Source: Loigolactobacillus backii (GTDB lineage: Bacteria; Bacillota; Bacilli; Lactobacillales; Lactobacillaceae). Taken from it: a DNA stretch of 64,000 nt. The notes below the pieces were generated by a model, which ran no database searches, was not told where the DNA came from, and saw nothing but the letters and a program-made list of their open reading frames with translations. This document shows, piece by piece, positions 40,970 to 48,984 of the stretch. Position 1 is the stretch's first letter. Every line of letters starts with the position of its first letter. A program made the translations under genes and the position numbers. The DNA is taken from contig NZ_RHNQ01000002.1 in NCBI RefSeq assembly GCF_003946275.1, forward strand, positions 1-64,000, given 5' to 3'.

Positions 40970-41195
40970 TGTTTGAAAAAATGTCGAATTAGGCAAAAAT
41001 AAATTTATATCTAATTGGTAAGCCACAAAGAAAGTGGAACAAAAGTCAGTTTTGGGCTCACGTTTTAGAGCAATGTTCGGAAACAGTAAGAGGCTAGGAC
41101 ATTTGTCCTAGCCTCTTTGTGGGCAGTAATACGTTAATATTTGTTTTGAAAGTCCCTTCGGTAGTACTTTTTTAACTAATTTACTTTTCCAAACA
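40970..41195 (+). repeat. Repeat B-type inverted-repeat element enclosing repeat A
   Basis: TGTTTGAAAAAAT (40970-40982) and ACTTTTCCAAACA (41183-41195) are imperfect terminal inverted repeats (10 of 13 positions) of the same type as those of the 109-bp element at 62461. The interior contains repeat A copy 2. This may be a repeat B element with a nested repeat A, or a chance pairing. Confidence 0.45.
41027..41118 (+). repeat. Repeat A, copy 2 (internally deleted)
   Basis: This copy lacks the central 80 or so bp of copies 1 and 3 but keeps the left end, the right shoulder (CACGTTTTAGAGCAATGTTC) and the hairpin. The hairpin is a perfect 11-bp stem GAGGCTAGGAC/GTCCTAGCCTC (41090-41100, 41105-41115) followed by TTT, a good terminator for the Ldh_2 gene. 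Confidence 0.85.
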
Positions 41196-41199
41196 CTTT

Positions 41200-42597
41200 C
41201 TATTTTTGGCGGTTAGGTTTAATTGATAGTGCTAACAGGGCAACGATCACAATTATGCCGAAGCTCAGCCATAAAGCAAGTTGACTCCCATTGACTGTTT
41301 GGACCACTGAAGTTGCTTTAGGCGTTAAGCGGACGCCAGTGGCCAGCATAACCGCCATGACTGTTGTTCCAAGGGAGCCTGCGTATTGTTGTAAGGTATT
41401 GAAAAGCGCATTACCATCACCGATTTGGGTGCGGGGGACCTGCTGTAATCCGAAAGTCAATGAATTGTTGAACATGAAACTGAAACCAACCATGTAAAGT
41501 ACATTAAAAATGATGATCGGCAAAATGGTTAAATGCTGGGCAAAGAGTGCAAATAACAGTGTGGAGACCAGCAAGAAAACAGTTCCTAGTAAGATTGGTT
41601 GTTTGAAGCCACGACGATCCATCAAAGCACCAGCGAGTGGCGATAATATGGCAGAGGTCAAACTACCGGCTAATAGAAGTAAACCAGAAATTAAGGCATT
41701 TTGGCCTAAAGCTAGTTGGGCAAAGTTTGGTAGTAAAAAAGACATGCCAATTTGAACGAACTGAATTAAAAAGTAGAGCAATAGTACTTTAACAAAGGTT
41801 TGATTTTTGAAAACTGCCAGTTGAATCAGTGGGTGTGTACTATGGTTGGCCAAGTGGATAAAAGTGGCAAAGGCGAGTAAAGCGAGAATTATTGGCAGAT
41901 AACAACTGGGGGCACCAGGGCCGGCAGTTCCAGCATTATTAAGGCCTAGTGTCAATAGAATTAGGCCGATTACTGCGAAAATAAACTGGGACAGCGGAAA
42001 TTTTTGTTGTTGCGTGTTAGCTAATTGGGGCATGTTTTTACTAGCGATTAACCAACAGATTGCGCCGATAGGAATTGTGATCCAAAAAATCACGGGCCAG
42101 GTGGTAAACTGAGTGATCAACCCCCCATAGGTTGGGCCTAATGAAGGGGCCATGGCAATGATCATTCCAGCAGTTCCGGTGAATTTGCCCTGTTGATGAA
42201 ACGGCACTTGCTGCATGATTAGTGCAAAAACTAAAGGCATGGCAAAGCCGGTTCCAAAGGCCTGAATGATGCGACCTAATAAGAGTACTGGTAAAATCGG
42301 TGCTGTGGCGCATAGTAGGCCACCACAAACAAATGCGAGTCCACCAATGTTGACGATCGTTCGCGTTTTAAAATTGTTCTGAACAAAGGCCGCAACAATC
42401 ATAGTGGCGGCCACTGCCAGTAAATAGGCGGTGGTTACCCACTGGACGGTACTTAATGATGTGTTAAATTGGTTCATTAAGGTGGGAAAGGTAACGTTCA
42501 TCGATGTTTCAACTAATACACCACAAAAGGCTAGTCCAGCGGTTCCGAAAATAGCCAGTTTGGTTTGCAATGGGACTTGTTTTTCTATTTGGTGCAA
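41200..42597 (-). CDS. DHA2-type MFS drug:proton antiporter
   Basis: Integral membrane exporter of 465 aa in the EmrB/QacA (DHA2) branch of the major facilitator superfamily, probably with 14 transmembrane segments. Family features are the first-segment VETSMNVTFPTLM pattern, VQWVTTAYLLA in segment 2, the LLLGRIIQAFGTG segment, and the MDRRGFKQP loop. The start is a TTG at 42597 behind GGAGGT. It is likely to expel toxic amphipathic compounds; the substrate is unknown. It has no adjacent regulator. Confidence 0.88.
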   Translation of the reverse strand: MHQIEKQVPLQTKLAIFGTAGLAFCGVLVETSMNVTFPTLMNQFNTSLSTVQWVTTAYLLAVAATMIVAAFVQNNFKTRTIVNIGGLAFVCGGLLCATAPILPVLLLGRIIQAFGTGFAMPLVFALIMQQVPFHQQGKFTGTAGMIIAMAPSLGPTYGGLITQFTTWPVIFWITIPIGAICWLIASKNMPQLANTQQQKFPLSQFIFAVIGLILLTLGLNNAGTAGPGAPSCYLPIILALLAFATFIHLANHSTHPLIQLAVFKNQTFVKVLLLYFLIQFVQIGMSFLLPNFAQLALGQNALISGLLLLAGSLTSAILSPLAGALMDRRGFKQPILLGTVFLLVSTLLFALFAQHLTILPIIIFNVLYMVGFSFMFNNSLTFGLQQVPRTQIGDGNALFNTLQQYAGSLGTTVMAVMLATGVRLTPKATSVVQTVNGSQLALWLSFGIIVIVALLALSIKPNRQK

Positions 42598-42881
42598 AAA
42601 ATAACCTCCAGAACCAAGGAAAACGCACTTCAGTAGTATGCAAACTACAGAAGGTACTTTTCAATGGTAACCTAGAGGCCACAAAGATATACAAGCACCG
42701 CACAACGAATGAACGTGTCATTTCGCCTTGGTAAAATTTGTAAATAATGATTTAATTTCTATCATACGCTATCAGTCGGCGATAAAGCAAAGGAAAGTTA
42801 TAAATAGCCTTTTCCGGATGAACTGTCGAAAATAAAATTAAACCCGATTTCCGAACACGTACCTAATTCATGTTGGTAAAT
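42598..42881. other. Non-coding gap upstream of the MFS gene
   Basis: This part of the gap between the MFS and hydrolase genes must hold the minus-strand promoter of the exporter. I could not assign -35 and -10 boxes with confidence, and I see no gene. Confidence 0.4.
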
Positions 42882-43059
42882 AAGGCCGGGATAAAAGTCC
42901 TGGCCTCTTTACTATTCCTGATCATTACTTTAGAACGTGCGCCAAAGGTTTGGGTTCATGTGCCTAACTACGGCTAATTCAATAGCCACAATACGGTTAT
43001 TGAATTAGCCTACGTTACGCGGCGTAAACCCCAAACCGACTTTTGTCCCATTCCCTTAT
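42882..43059 (-). repeat. Repeat A, copy 3
   Basis: Full-length copy in reverse orientation, directly 3' of the minus-strand hydrolase gene. Its terminal hairpin is at about 42882-42907. The middle contains a near-perfect 13-bp stem GGCTAATTCAATA...TATTGAATTAGCC (about 42971-43011) that is only weakly preserved in copy 1. Confidence 0.85.
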
Positions 43060-43126
43060 TAGCATCTAGTCTGGCTAATCTAATTTGGTATAGATAAAGT
43101 GATTAACAGTTTACTAAAGCGACCAG

Positions 43127-43918
43127 TTATGCTTGGACAAAGTTAGTAACTAATTTGTTGAAGCGATCTGCCTCTTCATAAAATAGCATATGGCCAACGT
43201 TAGCAAAGCTTTCAAATTGACCTTTTGGTAATTCATCACTAACTTGCTTGACCAGTCTCCAATTAAAGAAACTTTTTTTACCTGAGATTACCAAACTAGG
43301 AATTGTGATTGTTTTGATAACATCTGACCAATTATTTACCATATGATTATAAAATAAAGGGGCAATGAAATCAGCTTTACCCTTATTTGATTCGGCCAAT
43401 AAATCTGTTAAATTAAGTGCTTTATTAATTACGATACCCTTAATAAAACTACCGAGTGCTTCTTCTTTATTGGTAAATAGGGACTTACAAAAATCGAGTG
43501 TAGCCTGATAATTTAGTAGGCCCGATGGATTTTCTTTGGTAGAAAGCGCCCATGCAGGTTCGTCAACGAAGATAAATTTACTTAATCGATCATTTTGGAA
43601 AAGATCCCAGTATGACCAGCCAACGGAGCAGCCCATTGACCAGCCGAGATAAGTAACATTTGTTAGGTTCAATTGCGTTAATAACTCATGAATATCAGTT
43701 GCCAATCGAGAAATCCTGGCACCGCTGTTAACGGTATTAGAATTACCATGACCGCGTAAATCAACTGTGATAACGTGAAAATGTTGGCCAAGCTCAGGAA
43801 TATTTCTTTCAAAATATTTTCCGGAACAACCATAACCGTGCACCAATAATAAATTTTGGCCCTGACCTGATTCAGAATAATAAAGTTTTACATTGTCGTT
43901 AGTTTTAAAATACGACAT
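43127..43918 (-). CDS. Alpha/beta hydrolase
   Basis: A 263-aa alpha/beta-hydrolase fold protein. The oxyanion-hole region LLVHGYGCSG (24-33) and the nucleophile elbow GWSMG with S94 are clear, and a C-terminal histidine lies in NVGHMLFYEEADRF. The usual acidic residue after strand 6 appears to be replaced (ISGKKSFFNW), so the acid may be elsewhere. Substrate is unknown. I start it at the ATG at 43918 behind GAGGTGA. It lies downstream of rgg on the same strand with a 400-bp gap. Confidence 0.85.
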   Translation of the reverse strand: MSYFKTNDNVKLYYSESGQGQNLLLVHGYGCSGKYFERNIPELGQHFHVITVDLRGHGNSNTVNSGARISRLATDIHELLTQLNLTNVTYLGWSMGCSVGWSYWDLFQNDRLSKFIFVDEPAWALSTKENPSGLLNYQATLDFCKSLFTNKEEALGSFIKGIVINKALNLTDLLAESNKGKADFIAPLFYNHMVNNWSDVIKTITIPSLVISGKKSFFNWRLVKQVSDELPKGQFESFANVGHMLFYEEADRFNKLVTNFVQA

Positions 43919-44320
43919 CCAATCACCTCGCAAACTTAGCCTAGTTCAGATGATTAAATAATTCAATTTAGTGTTTTAGTGCACATTGTTTAGTGGTCAC
44001 GTTAAATTAGATAGAATTAATTTTTTCTAGAATCTGATCAACATTGCCAATGAAGTTTGTAATAAGGCTCAGTTATGGTGTAATTTAAACATTCTCTAAA
44101 TTAAGTGACCTGTAACCAGATTGTTCTGATTACAGGCCATTTTTATTTTGAAGTGGTGTAATTAAAAAAGCAACCCATTTTTTTTATACATTTAGACTGA
44201 ACTGACCTGGAAAATTATTTTCAAATATGACTGGTGTAACTTCACGATTAGCGTTTTATTTGCGTCGATACACCTTTGCCTAAATCACATTCAAAATGTA
44301 AAAGCGAGTCAGTGCTCTCC
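43919..44320. other. Non-coding gap between the hydrolase and rgg genes
   Basis: No conventional gene is present. The gap contains a + strand terminator-like hairpin (44109-44147) that serves no annotated + strand gene. The short + strand frame starting at 44051 (11 codons) lacks a ribosome site. Confidence 0.45.
44109..44147 (+). terminator. Orphan terminator hairpin
   Basis: A 12-bp stem with one mismatch (CCTGTAACCAGA/TCTGATTACAGG) and a TTGT loop is followed by a T-rich tract on the + strand. The flanking genes are both on the minus strand, so its transcript is unknown. Confidence 0.65.
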
Positions 44321-45181
44321 TTAATGCTGCCAGGCCTGAAACTTTTTCAGACGTTGCTGGTAAAGGCGTAACAGGTTTGGTGAATCTAATTGTTTAAATA
44401 TTGAAAAGACTTCATTAATAGTTTGGTTTCCCAAGGCAGTTTTATTTTTTTGCAAGTAAATCAGGCCGTGAATAAAGTGTAGTTCAGTTTTTTCGTAAAG
44501 GTACTGCTCGTTATCAATAGTTTGGGCTACCTGATCAGAAAAATAAACGGCGTCTTCCAGATCGTGCTGATAACTGGCTAGTAAGGCCGATTTTAATAAA
44601 ATGTAGGTGAAATCTGCCTGGTGATTCCAATCGACATTCAAGGTGATTTCGCCGTTGTGAAGTAATTGTTTGGTCAAAGCGTAAACGGTTGGTGCAGGAA
44701 AAACATCCATGGTACTCATGTACAAACGAATTTCGTAGTGTGTCCAGGTTTCAATATTGAATAAAAAATTACTAATCTCGTGAATTTCGGTGGGCGTTAA
44801 ATGCTCAGTGCGGGTTAAATGTTTTTGCTTCAAATAATTGAAATAATTATAAGTTGATTGATTTTCCTGCCACTTTTTAAAGTAGTCGTTAATCAATTGT
44901 TGGTGAGTAAGTTTTGTGATTTGATCGAGATAATCCTTGGTGTCGTCAAAATAAAAGGCCTGGTGCCGGTGGTGGTAGACGTTATCAATAAAAATAAATT
45001 CCGCAACGGAAACGTTGATATTTAAGAGCAATGCGTAAAGTTTTGCAAAGCTAATGTTGGTTAAATTTCGCTCAAAGCGTGATAAAAATGATTTAGAAAC
45101 AATTTGGTTTGCCGCCTTTTGCATGGTGATGTTTTTGGCCTCGCGCAAGCGTTTATAAGTGGTACCGAAAGTAGTAATCAA
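44321..45181 (-). CDS. Rgg/GadR/MutR-family transcriptional regulator
   Basis: A 286-aa regulator with an N-terminal HTH_3-type helix-turn-helix (about 3-60; YKRLREAKNITMQKAANQI, then SKSFLSRFERN) and a long helical C-terminal domain of the RRNPP/Rgg type, which in characterised members binds short peptide pheromones. I start it at the TTG at 45181, 12 nt after AAGGAG, by alignment to the family N-terminus. It is divergent from the reductase/MFS/ATP-grasp operon, which it probably controls. I found no convincing pheromone gene. Confidence 0.85.
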   Translation of the reverse strand: MITTFGTTYKRLREAKNITMQKAANQIVSKSFLSRFERNLTNISFAKLYALLLNINVSVAEFIFIDNVYHHRHQAFYFDDTKDYLDQITKLTHQQLINDYFKKWQENQSTYNYFNYLKQKHLTRTEHLTPTEIHEISNFLFNIETWTHYEIRLYMSTMDVFPAPTVYALTKQLLHNGEITLNVDWNHQADFTYILLKSALLASYQHDLEDAVYFSDQVAQTIDNEQYLYEKTELHFIHGLIYLQKNKTALGNQTINEVFSIFKQLDSPNLLRLYQQRLKKFQAWQH

Positions 45182-45236
45182 GCCGATTTCACACTCCTTG
45201 TGAACTATATGCAACAAGTATACGTCTCTAGCGGTT

Positions 45237-45246
45237 AGCATGCTAG
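45237..45246. promoter_or_regulatory. Palindrome in the rgg/reductase intergenic region
   Basis: TAGCATGCTA is a perfect 10-bp palindrome in the 93-bp divergent region, flanked by CTAG repeats (CTAGCGGT on the left, CTAGACT overlapping on the right). It is a candidate operator; the protein that binds it is inferred. Confidence 0.4.
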
Positions 45247-45274
45247 ACTAAAAAATAAATGAGGGGATGGCGAC

Positions 45275-45826
45275 ATGAAAATAGTTTTGATTACTGGTAG
45301 CTCACGCCAGGCAAGTAATTCAACCTACCTGGCGAAGACGATGTTAGCGGGATTACCATTTACGGAGCTTGAGATTAAAACATTTACGCTCCAGCCAATT
45401 GTTGATCACCGACACGACCGGGAGTGGCCCCGCGTGGCCGATGATTATCCGCGCCTAATTAAGCAGGTTTTAACGGCGCAGGTTATTGTATTTGCCACTC
45501 CAATTTATTGGTATGGCATGTCCGGTTTAATGAAGACCTTTATTGATCGCTGGTCAGAGTCACTTAAGCTGGTGCAAGGCTTTCGGGAAGGAATGAAAGG
45601 CAAGCAGGTTTATTTAGTTTTAGTTGGTGGTGACCGGCCCCGTAAAAAAGGTCAATTGATTGAGCAACAGTTTCGTTATATTTGTGAGTTTCTCCAAATG
45701 AACTTTAAAACAGTGCTTATTGGTGAAGCAAATCGGCCCTTAGAAATTAAAAATGATCAGGCGGCCTTGCAACTTGCGGCCCAACTTGGTCACCAACTTA
45801 AAAGGGATGGTGACCAGCATGCTTAA
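45275..45826 (+). CDS. NAD(P)H-dependent FMN reductase / flavodoxin-fold oxidoreductase
   Basis: A 183-aa flavodoxin-fold protein of the NADPH-dependent FMN reductase group. The FMN phosphate loop ITGSSRQASNS is at 6-16 and the flavin-site segment FATPIYWYGMSGLMKTFIDRW at about 73-93 (given here in part: TPIYWYGMSG). It probably reduces a quinone, flavin or pathway intermediate in the cytosol. It is the first gene of a three-gene operon with MFS and ATP-grasp genes, overlapping the MFS gene by 8 bp. The ATG follows GAGGGG. Confidence 0.87.
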   Translation: MKIVLITGSSRQASNSTYLAKTMLAGLPFTELEIKTFTLQPIVDHRHDREWPRVADDYPRLIKQVLTAQVIVFATPIYWYGMSGLMKTFIDRWSESLKLVQGFREGMKGKQVYLVLVGGDRPRKKGQLIEQQFRYICEFLQMNFKTVLIGEANRPLEIKNDQAALQLAAQLGHQLKRDGDQHA

Positions 45827-46997
45827 TTTATTAAAAAACCATGAATTTAGAAACTTCTTTTTTGCCGACATTATTTCTAGTTTTGGCGTTGGCATGACTA
45901 CGGTAGGAGCCAACTGGTATTTGCTGGCACAAACACATTCAAATAAATACGTGGGAATTTATTTAACACTTAACGTGTTAGCGGGATTTTTAATGGCGCC
46001 GCTGGCTGGAAGCATTACCGATCGTTTTTCTCGAAAAACCGTTATTTTTATAACCTTTTTGGTTCGCAGCGGGCTCATTGCTTTAATTGCCCTTTATTTT
46101 GCCATTACTGGTTTTTCACTGTGGTTAATGTATTTACTAGCACTGATCACAGGTGCCGGCTGGATTACTTACATGGCGGCCTCACGTAGTTACGTGCAAA
46201 CAGTGCTCCCAAAAGGAATGCTCGGTTCGGCCAATTCATTTATTGAAATTTCTTTACAAGTTGGGATGTTTACGGCGGGCGCTGCCTCTGGTGTGATCTT
46301 ACATTACACTGGTTTTACGGTTATTTTAGTGATCAATGCCTTAGTCTTTTTGGTAAGTAGTTTACTCATCGTTAAAATAAAAAAAGATCCGCCTTCTATG
46401 ACCCAGGGGACGAACAGTGGGTTTAAGGGTGGTTTGAAATATGTTTTGCATAATCGCCTAGTTTTAATTGTCGGGTTGCTCTCAATTTTGCCTTTGATTG
46501 TCACCCAACTTTTTAATGTATCATCACCAGATTATGTTGCAACAATATTAAGGTCAAATAGTGTTGTTTATGGTTTTGCAGATATGTCTTACGGGATTGG
46601 TGGTTTAGTTTCTGGTCTATTAATGGCCAATATTTTAAAAAAATTCAGAAAAAAGATGATTACGATTACTTTATTTGGCCTAGTTGTATTAGCCTTAATT
46701 GCGCTGTTTCTTGGTCACCAAATTAGTCTCATGTACGCTGCTAGTTTTCTAATCGGCCTGGCCAACTCATCTTTACGAATTGTTCTAAATACAATTTTAA
46801 TGACGCACATTGATGGTCAGTTCATGGGGCGGGCCACTTCGTTGTGGAATGGATTAGCGCAATTCATTGAGATCTTTGCGTCAACCTACATTGGTATTCT
46901 AAATGATTCTTACGGCGCAAATTATGGTTTTTTATGCATGGCGTTCATCATGGCAATTGGTATGATTTTGACGACTGCCATGTCTAAAAACAGTTGA
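45819..46997 (+). CDS. MFS exporter, 12 transmembrane segments
   Basis: A 392-aa major-facilitator protein of the MFS_3/BacE-like type. The first segment FFFADIISSFGVGMTTVG and the loop GSITDRFSRKTV between segments 2 and 3 are family hallmarks. Polytopic hydrophobic pattern fits 12 segments. It most likely exports the product of the adjacent ligase, since MFS exporters pair with ATP-grasp ligases in dipeptide antibiotic clusters. I start it at the ATG at 45819 behind AAAGGGA; it overlaps the reductase gene. It ends 11 bp before the ligase start. Confidence 0.88.
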   Translation: MLNLLKNHEFRNFFFADIISSFGVGMTTVGANWYLLAQTHSNKYVGIYLTLNVLAGFLMAPLAGSITDRFSRKTVIFITFLVRSGLIALIALYFAITGFSLWLMYLLALITGAGWITYMAASRSYVQTVLPKGMLGSANSFIEISLQVGMFTAGAASGVILHYTGFTVILVINALVFLVSSLLIVKIKKDPPSMTQGTNSGFKGGLKYVLHNRLVLIVGLLSILPLIVTQLFNVSSPDYVATILRSNSVVYGFADMSYGIGGLVSGLLMANILKKFRKKMITITLFGLVVLALIALFLGHQISLMYAASFLIGLANSSLRIVLNTILMTHIDGQFMGRATSLWNGLAQFIEIFASTYIGILNDSYGANYGFLCMAFIMAIGMILTTAMSKNS

Positions 46998-47008
46998 GGT
47001 GTTTACGT

Positions 47009-48244
47009 ATGAAAAAAAGAGTTTTATTAGTTGAACCAAGTTTTTACGGTGTTGAATTTGTGCGCTCGGCCAAAGAATTAGGTTGTGAAGTAATCTGTCT
47101 GGTTGAAGCTGCAACCGATCCTGAAAAATATGGTTATCAAGATTTATTTGATGATTTAATTATTACCGATGTGCGTTCTGTTACGGCAATTTTAACGTCA
47201 ATTCAGGAAAGTCCTTATAGTCATTTTGCTGCTCTGATTCCTTGCACAGATTACGTTACCGCAGTAACTGCGGCAGTTGCTCAGTCTTTAGGTGTCTTTG
47301 GAACACCATTAGTAGCTGCTCAGGCCGCTCGTAACAAGGATCTTGCCCGACAGATCTACCAAGAAAAGGGCGTCAGTAGTGCGGCCTTTCAAAAAGTAAC
47401 CACATTGAATAACGCCAAAGCCGCTGCAAACAGAATTGGTTACCCGTTGGTATTGAAACCAACTAATACGGCCAGTAGTATTGCAGTTTTTTATATCCGC
47501 ACCGCAGCAGAATTAGCACGTCGTTTTCAGACAATAACGCGACTTAAAACGAGTTATTTAGGCTTTCAAGTACGGCATGAGTATTTGTTAGAAGAATTTC
47601 TCCAAGGACCTGAATTTAGCGTGGAACTTTTTTTGCAACAAGGTCAGATTGCTTTTGCCGAAGTAACCGAAAAAAAGACGACACAACCACCATTTTTTGT
47701 TGAGACAATGCATATTTTTCCAACTACTATTTTAAAAGAACAGCGAAGCAAAATTATTCAAACAGCCTTTGCTGCAGTTTCGGCATTAGGTTTCCAAGCT
47801 GGTCCTACGCACGTAGAAGTGAAAGTAACGGCTACTGGACCACGAATTGTTGAAGTGAATGGACGGCCAGGCGGTGATTCGATTACCTCGGACCTAGTTT
47901 ATGATGCTTACGGAATTAATATTTTTACGGAGACAATCAAGTTGTATTTGGGTTTAGCGTTAACGTTGAAACCAAGCAAACGGCAGGCCGCCGCAACGGG
48001 TTTTATATTTGCAACTAAGGCCGGTATTTTTGAAAAAATTGAGAATCTGCCCTTACTTGAAAATAATGCACTTATTAAACGTTATGTTATTGAAACCAAA
48101 GTCGGTACAAAGGTTAAAATTCCGGAAAACTCTGATGATCGTTTGGGCTACTTTATTGTTAACGCAGACACAAGTATAGCGGCCAAACGATTGGCCAGTA
48201 ACCTACAGGCGAAACTTAAGGTTGTGGTTCGATCGATCCGATAA
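47009..48244 (+). CDS. ATP-grasp ligase (carboxylate-amine ligase family)
   Basis: A 411-aa ATP-grasp enzyme joining a carboxylate to an amine through an acyl phosphate. Visible parts are a Rossmann-like N-domain (1-100), the nucleotide-binding segment LVLKPTNTASS (147-157), EEFLQGPEFSVE (195-206) and the metal-binding HVEVKV...EVNGRPGGD block (268-290). This layout resembles L-amino-acid ligases such as BacD and also carbamoyl-phosphate-type folds. The C-terminal 100 residues resemble the LAL C-domain. Substrates are unknown. The ATG follows GAGGTG. Confidence 0.85.
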   Translation: MKKRVLLVEPSFYGVEFVRSAKELGCEVICLVEAATDPEKYGYQDLFDDLIITDVRSVTAILTSIQESPYSHFAALIPCTDYVTAVTAAVAQSLGVFGTPLVAAQAARNKDLARQIYQEKGVSSAAFQKVTTLNNAKAAANRIGYPLVLKPTNTASSIAVFYIRTAAELARRFQTITRLKTSYLGFQVRHEYLLEEFLQGPEFSVELFLQQGQIAFAEVTEKKTTQPPFFVETMHIFPTTILKEQRSKIIQTAFAAVSALGFQAGPTHVEVKVTATGPRIVEVNGRPGGDSITSDLVYDAYGINIFTETIKLYLGLALTLKPSKRQAAATGFIFATKAGIFEKIENLPLLENNALIKRYVIETKVGTKVKIPENSDDRLGYFIVNADTSIAAKRLASNLQAKLKVVVRSIR

Positions 48245-48364
48245 TGTAAAGCAATTACGGACGAAGTTTATTTTTGGATTAATACTGTACCTAACGGCGT
48301 TGCTAGTTAAACCTCAACGTCTTTAGTCAGGTTATAAATTGCGGACTCTAAAAAAATAGTATAG

Positions 48365-48379
48365 ACTCATGTCATGAGT
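48365..48379. promoter_or_regulatory. Palindromic operator before the TetR gene
   Basis: A perfect 7-1-7 palindrome ACTCATG-T-CATGAGT lies directly after the probable -10 (TATAGA) of the TetR gene and 33 bp before its start. This is a typical TetR autorepression site. Confidence 0.6.
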
Positions 48380-48412
48380 TAGGTAAACGAAAGGCTTCAA
48401 AGAGGTGAACGT

Positions 48413-48967
48413 TTGAAACACAATTCATTAACCCGACAAATTGTGCTTGATCAAGCTTTACAGATGGCAAGTAATCAGGGCTTTAGTCAGGTTACCTATA
48501 ATGGTTTGGCCCGCGGATTAGATGTGCAACCCCAGTCGCTTTACCGGTATGTGGATAATATCGCGGACGTAAAGGCTGGTGTTGTGGCAGAATACGTTAA
48601 GCATTTAATTGCTAGTTTGCAAAAACAATTATTACCTTATTCGGGTAAAGAAGCCTTACGTCAATTTGCAATTTACTTTATTTCCTATAGCCAAATTAGT
48701 ATTCCGTTTGCGGAAATGGTTAGCGGTCTAACTGAATACGGCCACACGCCACAAGTAGTGAAGCAACTTACAAACTTACGGAAATTATTGGTCACTATTA
48801 TCAGTGATATTACCAACGATCCGGTCAATGTGAATAAAAACGAAGAATTATTTTTAAATTTTATAACCGGTAATTTGGCCTTAGTGACAATGGGATCGTT
48901 AGAAATTATTCATGATCAGAAAATATTTACGGAAAACGTCGATCGTATTTTAACTCTAATCAAATGA
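48413..48967 (+). CDS. TetR-family transcriptional regulator
   Basis: A 184-aa TetR-type repressor. The N-terminal helix-turn-helix lies at about 8-55 with the recognition segment NGLARGLDVQPQSLYRYVDN; the C-terminal ligand domain is helical. The start is a TTG at 48413 behind GAGGTGAAC. It is followed after 17 bp by a quinone-reductase gene with which it forms an operon, and the palindrome upstream suggests it represses both. The inducer is unknown. Confidence 0.85.
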   Translation: MKHNSLTRQIVLDQALQMASNQGFSQVTYNGLARGLDVQPQSLYRYVDNIADVKAGVVAEYVKHLIASLQKQLLPYSGKEALRQFAIYFISYSQISIPFAEMVSGLTEYGHTPQVVKQLTNLRKLLVTIISDITNDPVNVNKNEELFLNFITGNLALVTMGSLEIIHDQKIFTENVDRILTLIK

Positions 48968-48984
48968 TATGAGGAGGAATTAAT

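Noticed and set aside
42509-42721. Small leader peptide upstream of the DHA2 exporter
   Set aside because: The frame overlaps the start of the exporter and carries no ribosome site or resistance-leader features.
44051-44086. Rgg-associated short hydrophobic peptide gene (11 codons)
   Set aside because: It lacks a ribosome site and the length and hydrophobicity of known Rgg pheromone precursors.
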